From Clostridia bacterium (lineage in GTDB: Bacteria > Bacillota > Peptococcia > DRI-13 > UBA5745), in assembly GCA_018434325.1 (NCBI GenBank), contig JAHDPO010000058.1, positions 1 to 64,000 on the forward strand: 64,000 nt of DNA. The letters run 5' to 3'. The translations under genes were made by a program, and so were the position numbers. The notes beneath the pieces are model-generated. The model had not been told where the DNA came from. It did no database searches and saw only the letters and a list, made by a program, of their open reading frames with translations. Of this stretch, positions 1 through 9,295 are shown one piece after another. Position 1 is the first letter of the stretch; each line of letters opens with the position of its first letter.

Positions 1-95
1 AAGGCCTTCCCCTTGTTTTTTGTGCCTAATTGAAGGCTAAAATGGTGATGCAGCCCTCTATTTAAGGTGTTTTCTTGCCTGAATATCTCAAACAA

Positions 96-140
96 GGGCG
101 TATCGCCCAACGTTTTTTATTAACGTTTTGCGACACGCCC
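96..140 (-). terminator. Hairpin, probable terminator of the DUF6514-like gene
   Basis: GGGCGT at 96-101 pairs with ACGCCC at 135-140, and an inner AACGTT (109-114) pairs with AACGTT (122-127). Read on the minus strand it sits just past the stop codon of the gene ending at 163 and is followed by a weak T-rich tail (TTGTTT). On the plus strand it is followed by ATTTTG, so it may work in both directions. Confidence 0.5.
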
Positions 141-162
141 ATTTTGTATGAGTGGGTGAGAT

Positions 163-420
163 TTATGGTAAATAATCATAAATCAGATCCATGAGATGGA
201 CGGGGTCGGCATTGTTGGTAACCAGCCGGTTGACCAATTCTTCCACAAAATTTGGTTTTGTGGAAATATTAGGAACTATGTGATATTTCACCTTATGACG
301 GCTTTTGTGATTATTGTCTTCCCGGCAGCAAATGCCATAAGTCATAACCTTCCCGCATTCTTCTACGCATTCTACCGTTTTGATCATTCGATACCGCACA
401 TTATTAGGTTGTTGACTCAT
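163..420 (-). CDS. DUF6514-like small protein
   Basis: A protein of about 85 residues. A Cys-rich middle part (VEECGKVMTYGICC) is followed by a C-terminal stretch about one helix pair long, ending in DPVHLMDLIYDYL, which looks like the DUF6514 family of Firmicutes: an N-terminal strand region, then a segment starting near ISTKPNFVEELV. Function of that family is not known. Two in-frame ATGs exist at 426 and 420. The GGGAGG on the minus strand is only one base from the first but seven from the second, so 420 is preferred. It stands alone, divergent from the amidase gene, with a hairpin downstream. Family assignment is from memory of the pattern. Confidence 0.6.
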   Translation of the reverse strand: MSQQPNNVRYRMIKTVECVEECGKVMTYGICCREDNNHKSRHKVKYHIVPNISTKPNFVEELVNRLVTNNADPVHLMDLIYDYLP

Positions 421-530
421 GATCATTCCTCCCTATTTTTAGTTCATCTGTAAAAAAATGCTATTTATATTGTATAGTCGATTCTGTTTTAATGCAATGG
501 TATAAATATGTAAGAGAAAAAGTGATTTTA

Positions 531-558
531 GACATTTCTGTCGAGACATTTCTGTCGA
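531..558. repeat. Perfect 14-bp tandem duplication
   Basis: GACATTTCTGTCGA occurs twice back to back (531-544 and 545-558) in the upstream region of the amidase gene. It could be a double regulator site or a slippage duplication; the sequence alone does not decide. Confidence 0.6.
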
Positions 559-713
559 GTGATTCTTGGCGAGAATAATTTTTACCGGTGATTTTCTTTA
601 TGGCGGCCTGCACCTCCGATGTTTTAACGTATCTCCCTTTCCCTTCCCGTCATAGGCCAGCCAATTCCACCATATCATATGATAAAGTTGGAACAGATGA
701 TGGGGGGAAAATC

Positions 714-1451
714 ATGTTCTTTTTCGTATCCTTCAAAGAAATCAGCAAGCGTTATTTGCCTTGGCTTACGGTTGCGTTTTGCGCCGCCCTGGGCCTTTCG
801 GCCTTTGCCGCCTGGCAGGACCGGCCGGGGCATGAGGCTTTAGCGGCAATATCCTGGGCAGTGGCCGGTCAGACGATCATTATTGATCCTGGTCATGGCG
901 GTGAAGATCCTGGCAAAGTAGGGGTTGGCGGCTCCTATGAAAAAGACATCAACCTTCAAGTCGCCATCAAATTAAGAAGCCTGCTGGCTCAAGGAGGGGC
1001 TTCCGTAATCATGACCAGGGAACAGGATTATTCCCTGTGTGAAGATAAAGAAACCCTCCGGGAAAGGAAAAGGGAGGATTTAACCCGACGCCTGGCCCTG
1101 GTAGAAGAAACAGGCGCCTCCATATATGTAACACTGCATTGTAATTCGTTTCCCAAAAGCAATTCCAGCGGCGCCCAGGTGTTTTATGCCCCCCAGGTAG
1201 AGGGTAGTTTGGAATTGGCTCAAAGCCTGCAAAATAGTTTACGAGAGACTTTGGGCAACACCAGACGCGTACCGAAAGAGGATGTCACCAGCATGATTAT
1301 GAAGCAAGCCGTCATTCCCACCGTTAATGTGGAAATGGGTTTTTTGTCGAATGCCCGGGAAGAGGAATTGCTGCAGCGGCCAGATTATCAGGATAAACTG
1401 GCTTGGGCCATATATAGCGGCATTGTCTACCATATGGCTAGCGGCGGTTGA
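714..1451 (+). CDS. cwlD: N-acetylmuramoyl-L-alanine amidase, CwlD type
   Basis: A zinc amidase that removes the stem peptide from N-acetylmuramic acid. In spore formers CwlD prepares cortex muramic-delta-lactam, the mark read by germination lytic enzymes. With the ATG at 714 (GGGGGG seven bases upstream) the protein is 245 residues, close to the usual 237. A membrane anchor lies at about residues 14-33 and an Amidase_3 domain fills the rest. Zinc and catalytic residues are in place: His61 in DPGHGG, Glu76 in YEKD, His142 in LHCNS and Glu207 in NVEMGF. The open frame extends to 588, but that part has no ribosome site and no family match. Assignment to CwlD rather than a vegetative amidase rests on size, anchor and lack of binding domains. 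Confidence 0.85.
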   Translation: MFFFVSFKEISKRYLPWLTVAFCAALGLSAFAAWQDRPGHEALAAISWAVAGQTIIIDPGHGGEDPGKVGVGGSYEKDINLQVAIKLRSLLAQGGASVIMTREQDYSLCEDKETLRERKREDLTRRLALVEETGASIYVTLHCNSFPKSNSSGAQVFYAPQVEGSLELAQSLQNSLRETLGNTRRVPKEDVTSMIMKQAVIPTVNVEMGFLSNAREEELLQRPDYQDKLAWAIYSGIVYHMASGG

Positions 1452-1634
1452 TTGTGTCCTGCTGAAATACACCTGTGCCTCATTTGTTTGCCGTGAAAAA
1501 AACAGCATATGCTGCTGTTCAAATATTATTATTAATTCCGCCAAAAAGGTATAGGCCAAATAATGGATTTATCAAGACAAGGCCTGATTATTACAATTTG
1601 GGCTTTTGGGGTAATATTAAGAACAAAAATTAGA

Positions 1635-1691
1635 GAAAAAGTTCACTTTTGTCGCAAATGGTTCAAATTTGCTAAAAAAGCGAACTTTTTC
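1635..1691. repeat. 57-base inverted repeat upstream of argJ
   Basis: GAAAAAGTTC (1635-1644) pairs perfectly with GAACTTTTTC (1682-1691); inside it GCAAAT (1654-1659) pairs with ATTTGC (1667-1672) around a 7-base loop. No T-run follows immediately, so it is not a clean intrinsic terminator. It lies 75 bases before the argJ promoter and could end cwlD transcription or bind a regulator. Confidence 0.55.
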
Positions 1692-1765
1692 CCGTTTTAG
1701 AGCTCTAAATTATTTAAGCCTTTTTAAATAGAGAAATTTTTTCAATGGATCAAGAAAGAATCTTC

Positions 1766-1794
1766 TTGCATAATATTAAAACTATGCGTATAAT
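1766..1794 (+). promoter_or_regulatory. Predicted sigma-A promoter of the arg operon
   Basis: TTGCAT (1766-1771), a 17-base spacer and a perfect TATAAT (1789-1794), about 50 bases before the argJ start. The spacer and -10 contain AT-rich TGCATAAT and ATAATTAT motifs that resemble half ARG boxes, so ArgR control here is plausible but not shown. Confidence 0.7.
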
Positions 1795-1844
1795 TATAAG
1801 TAATTAATTAGCGGCAATTTGATCAGAAGATGGAGGAAACAAAG

Positions 1845-3065
1845 ATGAAGCTTAGCATATTAAATGACGGCACCGTTACGGCGCCAAAAGGGTTTTTAGC
1901 CGGTTCGGCTAAGGTGGGGATCAAAAAGGCGGGCCGTTATGATCTGACTATTGTTCATAGCCCGACGATTGCCGCCATGGCCGGCCTATTCACGACGAAC
2001 AAAGTGAAGGCGGCGCCGGTGCTGATCAGTCAGGCTAATTTGGCGGCCAATCAGGGCTGGGGCCATGCTGCGATTTTTAACAGCGGCTGCGCCAATGCCT
2101 GCACCGGTGATCAGGGCAAGGCGGACGCCGAGGCGATGGCCCAGGCGACGGCGGCGGCCCTGAATTGTGAAATGAACCAGGTTTTTGTGTCCTCCACCGG
2201 CGTTATCGGCGCTTATCTGCCTATGGATAAGATTTTGCCGGGCATCGCCGAAGCAGCGGCGGCCATGACGGCAGAGGGCGGTAATTTGGCGGCGCGGGCC
2301 ATCATGACCACGGATACCCGGCCCAAAGAAATTGCCGTGACAGTGGAGGTAGCCGGCCAGCAGGTGACTTTAGGCGCCATGGCTAAAGGCTCCGGTATGA
2401 TACACCCCAATATGGCTACCATGCTGGCTCTGGTGACTACGGACTGCGCCATTGAGCCGGCTTTGCTGCAGGAAGCCCTGAAGGAAGCTTGCGACGCTAC
2501 TTTTAATATGGTTACCGTTGACGGCGACACCAGCACCAACGACTGCCTTTTTGCTCTGGCTAACGGCCAGGCCGGCAATGCTGCTTTGCAGAAAGATACA
2601 GATTTGGGCTATGCTGAATTTTTAGAAGGTCTGATCCATGTCTGCCGTTATTTGGCCCAAATGATCGCCAAGGACGGCGAAGGGGCTACGAAATTTATTG
2701 AGGTAAGGGTAGAAGGGGCTAAGACGAGAAACGACGCCCGGCTGGGGGCCAAAAGCATTGCCGGCTCTTCCCTGGTCAAAGCGGCGGTTTACGGCAAAGA
2801 TGCTAACTGGGGGCGCATACTTTGCGCTTTAGGCTACTCCGGCGCCGACTTTGACCCGGATATTGTGGATATGTACCTGGGGGATGTTCAGATGATGGCC
2901 AAAGGCAAGGCGCTGATCTTCGACGAAGAAAAAGCCAGCGCCTACCTGGAAGGCGACGAGATAGTGGCTTTGGTGAAGCTGCATCAGGGAGACGAAAAAG
3001 CAGTGGCCTGGGGCTGTGATTTGACCCATGATTACGTATCCATCAATGCCGATTACCGCAGTTAG
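1845..3065 (+). CDS. argJ: Bifunctional ornithine acetyltransferase / N-acetylglutamate synthase
   Basis: Transfers the acetyl group from N-acetylornithine to glutamate, giving ornithine and recycling acetylglutamate; bifunctional forms also use acetyl-CoA. The 406-residue length is normal. The autoproteolysis site is present: GSGMIHPNMA followed by Thr192 (MATML), where ArgJ precursors cleave between Ala and Thr to give alpha and beta chains and make Thr192 the nucleophile. The oxyanion-hole pair of threonines in SSTGVIG is also visible. An upstream in-frame ATG exists at 1830, but GGAGG at 1832-1836 is placed eight bases before 1845, which decides the start. First gene of the arg operon; argC, which normally precedes it, is not in the window. 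Confidence 0.95.
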   Translation: MKLSILNDGTVTAPKGFLAGSAKVGIKKAGRYDLTIVHSPTIAAMAGLFTTNKVKAAPVLISQANLAANQGWGHAAIFNSGCANACTGDQGKADAEAMAQATAAALNCEMNQVFVSSTGVIGAYLPMDKILPGIAEAAAAMTAEGGNLAARAIMTTDTRPKEIAVTVEVAGQQVTLGAMAKGSGMIHPNMATMLALVTTDCAIEPALLQEALKEACDATFNMVTVDGDTSTNDCLFALANGQAGNAALQKDTDLGYAEFLEGLIHVCRYLAQMIAKDGEGATKFIEVRVEGAKTRNDARLGAKSIAGSSLVKAAVYGKDANWGRILCALGYSGADFDPDIVDMYLGDVQMMAKGKALIFDEEKASAYLEGDEIVALVKLHQGDEKAVAWGCDLTHDYVSINADYRS

Positions 3066-3105
3066 CCGGCCCCTGTCGGAAAGCCTGAGAAAGGATAAGT
3101 GATTT

Positions 3106-3960
3106 ATGCTAAGTCCATTAGAAAAAGCCGGAATATTAACGGAAGCTCTACCCTATATACAGTCCTTTTATGGTAAAATCGTTGTAGTGAAATATGGCGG
3201 CAATGCCATGATCGATCCGCAGCTTGAGGAATCGGTGCTCAAGGATGTGATCCTGATGAAGCTCATCGGCATGAAGCTGGTTTTGGTTCACGGCGGCGGT
3301 CCTATGATCGACAGCTGGCTTAGCCGGCTGAATGTGACAACCGAGTTTGTCAACGGCCTGCGGGTCACCGGGCCGGAAGCCATGGAAGTGGTGGAGATGG
3401 TTTTGGCCGGCAAGGTCAACAAGGGCATCGTCAGCCGCATGCAGAACCTGGGCGGCAAGGCTGTGGGCCTCTGCGGCAAGGACGGCGGTATGATCAAGGG
3501 CCGGCGGATCACTCAGCCCCAGGATTTAGGGCTGGTGGGTGAAATCACCGCCATCGATCCTTCCCTGATCCTGACCCTCATCGAGCAGGATTTTATCCCG
3601 GTGGTGTCCTCGGTGGGTATGGGTGAAGCGGGCGAAAGCCTGAATATCAACGCCGATACGGTGGCCTCCGCCTTGGGCGGCGCCCTGAAGGCTCATAAGC
3701 TGGTGCTGCTGACGGATGTAGAGGGGATTTTCCTGGGAGAAGGTCAGGAGCGCAAGCTGGCTTCTCAACTTGCGGCCAGGGAGATTCCCGGCCTGATTGA
3801 AAAAGGAGCTCTCACCGGCGGCATGATCCCCAAAGCCAGGGGCTGTCTGGAAGCTGTAGAAGACGGGGTGGAAAACGTCCATATTATCGACGGCCGCAAA
3901 CCCCATGCTCTCCTGTTGGAGATTTTCACCAAAGAAGGTATCGGCACCTGGGTAAAATAA
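3106..3960 (+). CDS. argB: Acetylglutamate kinase
   Basis: Phosphorylates N-acetylglutamate, the second committed step to ornithine. At 284 residues it is of standard length and belongs to the amino acid kinase fold. Diagnostic segments are VVKYGGNAM (phosphate and lysine contact) near residue 27, VHGGGPMID near 64 and a LTDVEGIF nucleotide-site segment in the C-terminal half. In many Firmicutes this enzyme is the arginine feedback target. It is 40 bases downstream of argJ and 21 bases upstream of argD, so the three are clearly co-transcribed. Confidence 0.95.
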   Translation: MLSPLEKAGILTEALPYIQSFYGKIVVVKYGGNAMIDPQLEESVLKDVILMKLIGMKLVLVHGGGPMIDSWLSRLNVTTEFVNGLRVTGPEAMEVVEMVLAGKVNKGIVSRMQNLGGKAVGLCGKDGGMIKGRRITQPQDLGLVGEITAIDPSLILTLIEQDFIPVVSSVGMGEAGESLNINADTVASALGGALKAHKLVLLTDVEGIFLGEGQERKLASQLAAREIPGLIEKGALTGGMIPKARGCLEAVEDGVENVHIIDGRKPHALLLEIFTKEGIGTWVK

Positions 3961-3981
3961 TAAATACAAGGAAGTGAAAGC

Positions 3982-5181
3982 ATGGACAATCAGCTGATGA
4001 CCAAAATGGGTCAGGAATATGTGATGAATACCTACAACCGGTATCCCATGGGTATTCTGCGGGGCCGGGGAGCCAAGGTTTGGGACGGCGACGGTAATGT
4101 CTATCTGGATTTAGTGGCAGGTATTGCCGTCAATAATGTGGGCCATTGCCATCCGGCAGTGGTCAAGGCCATCAAGGATCAGGCGGAGACCTTGATTCAT
4201 TGCTCCAATCTGTATTGGAATGAGAATCAGGTTAAGCTGGCCAAATTGATCGTCGAAAACAGCTGCGCCGAGAAAGTCTTTTTTGGCAACAGCGGCGCCG
4301 AAGCCAACGAGGGAGCTTTGAAGCTGGCCCGGCGTTGGGCCAGCCGCCAGGGCAAACCGGAAAAAATTCAGGTGATTACCGCGCTCAATTCTTTTCACGG
4401 CCGCACCTTAGGTGCTCTGTCCGCCACAGGTCAGACGGTGTACCAGGCCGGCTTTGGGCCTTTGCTGCCCCAGCTGACCCATGTGCCGTACAATGATTTG
4501 GCGGCCCTTGAGGCTGCCGCCGGCGAGCAAACCTGCGCTGTGCTGCTGGAAACCGTTCAAGGCGAGGGCGGCGTGCTGCCTTTGTGCCCGGATTATCTGG
4601 CGGGTTTGATGAAGCTGAAGGAAAAATATGATTTTCTGCTGATGATCGACGAAGTCCAGACGGGTATGGGCCGTACCGGTAAGCTTTTTGGCTATCAGCA
4701 ATTCGGAATAGAGCCGGATGTCTTTACCCTGGCCAAGGGCTTGGGCGGCGGCGTACCTATCGGAGCCTTATGCGCCAGAGGTCAGGCGGCGGAGATTTTG
4801 CAGCCCGGCGAGCATGCTTCCACCTTCGGCGGCGGTCCGATGATTACTGCAGCGGCTTTGGCTTCCTTGTCCGTCATCCTTGATGAGAATTTAGCGGCAG
4901 CCGCTGCGGAAAAAGGCCAATACCTGATGGAGAAGATCCGGAGCTGGCAGCAGTTTGCCGGTGTGATCAAAGAAGTGAGGGGCCAGGGCCTGATGGTAGG
5001 CGTTGAGCTGGTTCCCCAAGGCCTCGGCAGCCGGATCGTTGAGGCTTGCCGGCAAAAGGGCTTGCTGATCAACTGCATCCACGGCCAGGTTTTGCGGCTG
5101 GTGCCGCCGTTAGTGATCACAAAAGAAGAGATTGATCAGGCCTTGAAGATTTTAGAAGAAGCAATGGAGGCGAATGTATGA
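3982..5181 (+). CDS. argD: Acetylornithine aminotransferase
   Basis: A PLP enzyme of class III aminotransferases that converts N-acetylglutamate semialdehyde to N-acetylornithine with glutamate as donor; many ArgD enzymes also serve the diaminopimelate pathway. 399 residues, full length. Lys252 in LAKGLGGG is the Schiff-base lysine. The [19 protein letters not shown] segment binds the cofactor phosphate, and LMIDEVQTGMGRTG carries the aspartate that pairs with the pyridine nitrogen. GGAAGTGA precedes the ATG. The stop overlaps the argF start by four bases (ATGA). Confidence 0.95.
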   Translation: MDNQLMTKMGQEYVMNTYNRYPMGILRGRGAKVWDGDGNVYLDLVAGIAVNNVGHCHPAVVKAIKDQAETLIHCSNLYWNENQVKLAKLIVENSCAEKVFFGNSGAEANEGALKLARRWASRQGKPEKIQVITALNSFHGRTLGALSATGQTVYQAGFGPLLPQLTHVPYNDLAALEAAAGEQTCAVLLETVQGEGGVLPLCPDYLAGLMKLKEKYDFLLMIDEVQTGMGRTGKLFGYQQFGIEPDVFTLAKGLGGGVPIGALCARGQAAEILQPGEHASTFGGGPMITAAALASLSVILDENLAAAAAEKGQYLMEKIRSWQQFAGVIKEVRGQGLMVGVELVPQGLGSRIVEACRQKGLLINCIHGQVLRLVPPLVITKEEIDQALKILEEAMEANV

Positions 5182-6107
5182 AAACACCCCTTTACGGCAA
5201 AGATTACGTATCCCTGGCGGATTACAGTGCCGGCGAATTCAAGTTTTTATTGGACATGGCAGTGGAGTTGAAGGATAAGCAGAAAAAGGGCATCCCCCAT
5301 ACTCTGCTGCAAGGCAAGACCCTGGCCATGATTTTTCAGAAGGCTTCTACCAGAACACGGGTATCTTTTGAAGTGGCCATGTACCATCTGGGAGGCTTAG
5401 GCATGTTTTTGTCGGCCAATGATCTGCAAATCGGCCGGGGCGAACCAATTCAGGATACGGCCAGGGTTTTGGCTTCTTATTCGGAAGGCATACTTATCCG
5501 AACCTTCAGCCACCAAGAGGTGCTGGATCTGGCCAAATATTCCAAGGTGCCTGTAATCAACGGGCTCACCGATGCTGAGCACCCCACGCAAGCTTTAGCC
5601 GATATGCTGACGATTTACGAGGAGTTTGGCACATTAAAAGGCAAAAAACTGGCCTATTTCGGCGATGGCAACAACGTAGCCGTCAGCCTGATCCATGCCT
5701 GCGCTTTGACGGGAATGGAAATCGTGCTGGCCTGCCCTTCCGGTTACCAGCCGCCGGCTGAAGCCCTGGCTGATTTTGAACGGATGAAGCAGCCCGGCGC
5801 CAGTCTTGCCGTGGTTGATGATCCCAAGGCTGCCGCCGCAGGCGCCGACGTGCTGTATACCGATGTCTGGACCAGCATGGGCCAGGAAAAAGAGGCGCAG
5901 ATCAGGATTCAGGCCTTAAAGGAATACCAGGTCAATGCCGATCTGCTGAAGCTGGCCAAGCCGGAGACCATCGTTCTTCACTGCCTGCCGGCCCACCGGG
6001 AAGAGGAAATCACCGATGAGATGATCGAGTGCGCCCAATCCCGGGTCTTTGAGGAGGCGGAAAACAGGATGCACGCTCATAAAGCGATTTTGGCGGCACT
6101 GCTTTAA
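5178..6107 (+). CDS. argF: Ornithine carbamoyltransferase
   Basis: Makes citrulline from ornithine and carbamoyl phosphate. 309 residues, normal. The carbamoyl phosphate loop STRTR is at residues 57-61, HPTQALADM marks the hinge, and HCLPAHR near residue 270 is the ornithine-side cysteine loop. Its ATG overlaps the argD stop, which predicts translational coupling. An anabolic role is assumed because it sits between argD and argG rather than with arcA/arcC. Confidence 0.95.
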   Translation: MKTPLYGKDYVSLADYSAGEFKFLLDMAVELKDKQKKGIPHTLLQGKTLAMIFQKASTRTRVSFEVAMYHLGGLGMFLSANDLQIGRGEPIQDTARVLASYSEGILIRTFSHQEVLDLAKYSKVPVINGLTDAEHPTQALADMLTIYEEFGTLKGKKLAYFGDGNNVAVSLIHACALTGMEIVLACPSGYQPPAEALADFERMKQPGASLAVVDDPKAAAAGADVLYTDVWTSMGQEKEAQIRIQALKEYQVNADLLKLAKPETIVLHCLPAHREEEITDEMIECAQSRVFEEAENRMHAHKAILAALL

Positions 6108-6168
6108 TAATAATGAGACTCATCATGATTATCGCAGGCAAAATGTAAAATGAAAGGGAGAAATTAAC

Positions 6169-7383
6169 ATGAGCAAAAAAATAGTTTTAGCTTATTCCGG
6201 CGGTTTGGATACCTCCATTATTATTCCCTGGCTGAAAGAAAACACGGAGTACGATGAAGTCATTGCCATGGCCGCCGATGTGGGCCAGGGGGAAGAACTG
6301 GAACCCCTCCACGAAAAGGCCAAAAAGACGGGAGCAAGCAAGCTCTATATCGAGGACCTGCGGGAAGAATTCATCACCGATTATGTCTATCCTACCCTGA
6401 AGGCCGGCGCTATCTATGAAAGAAAATACCTGCTGGGTACTTCCATGGCCCGGCCCATCATCGCCAAAAGGCTGGTGGAGATTGCCCGCAAGGAAGGGGC
6501 CCAGGCTATCGCCCACGGCGCCACCGGCAAAGGCAATGATCAGGTGAGGTTTGAAATGACGGTCAAAGCCCTGGCTCCCGATCTGAAGGTGGTAGCCCCC
6601 TGGCGGCTCTGGAATATCAGGTCCCGGGAGGAAGCGGTGGATTATGCTACGGCCCGGGGCATCAGCGTGCCGGTGACCAAGGAACGGCCCTACAGCATGG
6701 ACCGCAATATCTGGCATCTGAGCCATGAAGGGGCGGACCTGGAGGATCCCGGCAACGAGCCGAAAAAGGATGTGCTGATGATCTGCCGCCAGCTGGAGGA
6801 CACACCGGATACGCCGGCCTATGTGGAGCTGGAGTTTGAGCAGGGCATTCCCGTGAAGCTTAACGGCGAGAAGCTCTCTCCTTTGGCGCTGCTGACCAAG
6901 CTGAATGAAATCGGCGCTGAGCATGGCGTTGGCGTCACCGATATTCTGGAGAACCGGCTCATCGGCATGAAGTCCCGGGGTATTTATGAAAATCCCGGCG
7001 GCGCCATCATGTACTATGCCCATCAGGAGCTGGAGTACCTGACCTTAGACCGGACCACCATGCATTACAAGCACCTGATGGCCGAGAAATATGCGGAGCT
7101 GGTTTATGACGGCGTTTGGTTCCACCCCCTGCGGGAATCCCTGGATGCTTTTGTGGATAAGACTCAAGAGGTGGTCACCGGCAAGGTGCGGCTGAAGCTG
7201 TTTAAAGGCAATATCTGCTCCGCCGGCGCCTGGTCGCCTTTCTCCCTTTATAATGCGGCCTTTTCCACTTTCGGTGAGGATGACGTTTATAATCAGGCCG
7301 ACGCCGAAGGCTTTATCAATCTTTTCGGCCTTTCCACCAAGGTGCGGGCTTTGATGCTGAAAAAGAACGGTCTGCTGAAGTAA
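6169..7383 (+). CDS. argG: Argininosuccinate synthase
   Basis: Joins citrulline and aspartate with ATP cleavage to AMP. 404 residues, full length. The N-terminal PP-loop AYSGGLDTS (residues 8-16) binds ATP, and [13 protein letters not shown] near residue 120 is the citrulline/aspartate signature. An AAAGGGAG ribosome site lies about eight bases before the ATG. A 60-base gap separates it from argF, so a secondary promoter is possible, but no good one was found. Confidence 0.95.
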   Translation: MSKKIVLAYSGGLDTSIIIPWLKENTEYDEVIAMAADVGQGEELEPLHEKAKKTGASKLYIEDLREEFITDYVYPTLKAGAIYERKYLLGTSMARPIIAKRLVEIARKEGAQAIAHGATGKGNDQVRFEMTVKALAPDLKVVAPWRLWNIRSREEAVDYATARGISVPVTKERPYSMDRNIWHLSHEGADLEDPGNEPKKDVLMICRQLEDTPDTPAYVELEFEQGIPVKLNGEKLSPLALLTKLNEIGAEHGVGVTDILENRLIGMKSRGIYENPGGAIMYYAHQELEYLTLDRTTMHYKHLMAEKYAELVYDGVWFHPLRESLDAFVDKTQEVVTGKVRLKLFKGNICSAGAWSPFSLYNAAFSTFGEDDVYNQADAEGFINLFGLSTKVRALMLKKNGLLK

Positions 7384-7485
7384 GACGGCAAAAGAAGGCC
7401 AGGGGTGGCCAAAGAGGGCCAAAGGATAGAGGCAAAAACAGCCCTGTTGAAAAAATAAAAGTTGGGAAATAAAAGGAATAGTAAA

Positions 7486-9030
7486 ATGACGAAACAGGAA
7501 AACCGGCATCTCTGGGGCGGCCGTTTCGCTAAAGAAACGGACCGCCTGGTTCTTGACTTTCACTCCTCCATCAGCTTTGACCAAAAGCTTTATGAGATGG
7601 ATATCCGGGGCAGCCAGGCCCATGCCAGGATGCTGGGCAACCAGGGGATTATCAGTCCGGCTGAGGCCCAGGTTATCATCGAGGGATTAGCGGCGGTGAA
7701 GGCTGATATTGAAGCGGGTCGGGCGGAGTTTAGCGTGGATGCGGAAGACATTCATATGAATGTGGAGACGCTGCTGATCGCCAAAATCGGCGATACGGGC
7801 AAGAAGCTGCACACGGCCAGGAGCCGCAATGATCAGGTGGCCTTGGACGCCCGGCTTTACGCCAAGGAAGCAGTTGCCCGCATTCAGCATCTTCTTCTGG
7901 ACTGGATCAGCACCTTAGTGGAGCAGGCGGAGCTGCATTACGACTGGATCATGCCCGGCTTCACCCATTTGCAGACGGCTCAGCCGATTACCTTAGGCCA
8001 CCATCTCATGGCCTATGCGGCCATGTTTCAGCGGGACTATGACCGGCTGGCCGACGCCTTGAAGCGGCTGGACGTGATGCCCTTGGGAGCCGGGGCTTTG
8101 GCCGGCACCACCTATCCCATCGACCGCCATCAGGTGGCTGCGGAGCTGGGCTTTGCCGCAGTGGGTGAAAATAGCCTGGACAATGTGGCGGACCGGGATT
8201 ACATGGTGGAGCTGGAAGCGGATTGCGCCCTGATCATGGTTCATCTCTCCCGCTTCTGCGAGGAATTGATTCTGTGGGCCAGCCAGCAGTTTGGCTTTGC
8301 GGAGCTGGACGACGCTTACAGTACCGGCTCCTCCATCATGCCCCAAAAGAAAAACCCCGACGCAGCAGAGCTGATGCGGGGCAAAAGCGGCCGGGTTTTC
8401 GGCCACCTGATGGGAACCTTGACGATGCTGAAGGGCTTGCCCTTGGCGTATAACAAGGACATGCAAGAGGATAAGGAAGCCTTTTTCGACACCATCGAAA
8501 CCGTGGAGAAGTCCCTGCTGCTGGCAGCGCCTCAGCTGGCCACCTGCCGGTTTAACCGGCAGAGGATGCGGCAGGCGGCGGCCCAGGGCTTCTCTAACGC
8601 CACGGACCTGGCCGATTATCTTGTCGGCCGAGGCCTGGCTTTCCGGGACGCCCACCATGTGGTGGGGGCCTTGGTGGGCCAGTGCATGGCCCAGGGCCGC
8701 AACCTGGAGGATCTGAGCCTGGCGGAAATGGCGGCGGCTTTGCCGTCAGCGGTAGTGGCGAAGGCGACGGCCGGCGCTGCGGTGGCGGGAGCAGCCAAAG
8801 AAGCGACGCAAGCTGGAGCAGATGCCGGAGATGCCGACGCTGTCCAGGCAGCCGATTCAGTGGCAGCCGAGGCGGAGACAGCCGGACAGGCCTTCATCGG
8901 AGAAGGCGTCTATGAGGCGTTGAAGCTGGAAACCGTGGTCAATGCCCGCCGTTCCTACGGCGGCACGGCGCCGGAACAGGTGCTGGCGGCCATCGGCCGG
9001 GCTAAGGCCTGGCTGGCGGAGCGGGCGTAG
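7486..9030 (+). CDS. argH: Argininosuccinate lyase with Ala-rich insertion
   Basis: Cleaves argininosuccinate to arginine and fumarate, the last step of the pathway. The fumarase/aspartase signature GSSIMPQKKNP is at residues 281-291 with the catalytic serine. At 514 residues it is about 50 longer than usual. The extra length is an Ala/Gly/Asp low-complexity segment (about residues 420-468) between LAEMAAALP and FIGEGVYEAL, near the C-terminus, far from the active-site signature; on either side the sequence aligns normally with the family. The start at 7486 (ATG, AAAGGA eight bases upstream) is chosen over a TTG at 7462. A terminator follows. Confidence 0.94.
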   Translation: MTKQENRHLWGGRFAKETDRLVLDFHSSISFDQKLYEMDIRGSQAHARMLGNQGIISPAEAQVIIEGLAAVKADIEAGRAEFSVDAEDIHMNVETLLIAKIGDTGKKLHTARSRNDQVALDARLYAKEAVARIQHLLLDWISTLVEQAELHYDWIMPGFTHLQTAQPITLGHHLMAYAAMFQRDYDRLADALKRLDVMPLGAGALAGTTYPIDRHQVAAELGFAAVGENSLDNVADRDYMVELEADCALIMVHLSRFCEELILWASQQFGFAELDDAYSTGSSIMPQKKNPDAAELMRGKSGRVFGHLMGTLTMLKGLPLAYNKDMQEDKEAFFDTIETVEKSLLLAAPQLATCRFNRQRMRQAAAQGFSNATDLADYLVGRGLAFRDAHHVVGALVGQCMAQGRNLEDLSLAEMAAALPSAVVAKATAGAAVAGAAKEATQAGADAGDADAVQAADSVAAEAETAGQAFIGEGVYEALKLETVVNARRSYGGTAPEQVLAAIGRAKAWLAERA

Positions 9031-9101
9031 AGCTAAAATGTCCCAGGGTATAAAAATACAGTTGAATAAAAATAACTTTTATTTTTGATGCCCAGGTAAT
9101 T

Positions 9102-9162
9102 AAAGCCTCCTTTATGAAGTTATCTATTGTAGATAGCGAATAAGGGAGGCTTAGTTATTTTT
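9102..9162 (+). terminator. Terminator of the arg operon
   Basis: AAGCCTCC pairs with GGAGGCTT across a long stem that includes an inner TATCTA/TAGATA hairpin, and the stem is followed by TAGTTATTTTTT. It begins about 75 bases after the argH stop. Confidence 0.85.
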
Positions 9163-9203
9163 TGCGTTGGAGGCAGTTTGCCGGGAAGGCCGGACTGAGG
9201 CAG

Positions 9204-9279
9204 TGGCAGTGATTCGCCTGTGACGATGGCGAGGTGCGCGCTGGCAGTTACTCGTTTGTGGCGATGGAGGAGTGTACAA
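9204..9279. repeat. Diverged 38-bp tandem repeat in intergenic DNA
   Basis: Two imperfect units start at 9204 and 9242 (TGGCAGTGATTCG and TGGCAGTTACTCG, then TGTGACGATGGCGAGG and TGTGGCGATGGAGGAG). No gene is seen here; the region between the argH terminator and the sigma factor gene holds only this repeat and the element at 9296-9479. Confidence 0.5.
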
Positions 9280-9295
9280 AATTTGAGGTAGTGTA

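Larger units (their letters stand above)
1452..1844. other. Intergenic region with large hairpin and argJ promoter
   Basis: No gene is seen in these 390 bases. The stretch is AT-rich. It holds a long imperfect hairpin (1635-1691), a TTAGAGCTCTAA palindrome near 1698, and the predicted argJ promoter. Confidence 0.6.

Noticed and set aside
588-713. Longer CwlD start at 588
   Set aside because: No ribosome site, unusual sequence, and the 714 start fits family length and membrane anchor.
1692-1712. GTTTTAGAGCTCT resembles the start of a type II-A CRISPR repeat
   Set aside because: Only one copy is present, no spacers or cas genes are near, and it is explained by a 12-bp TTAGAGCTCTAA palindrome.
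1766-1800. ArgR operator at the argJ promoter
   Set aside because: AT-rich half-sites are present, but no clear paired ARG box could be separated from the promoter itself; kept only as a remark.
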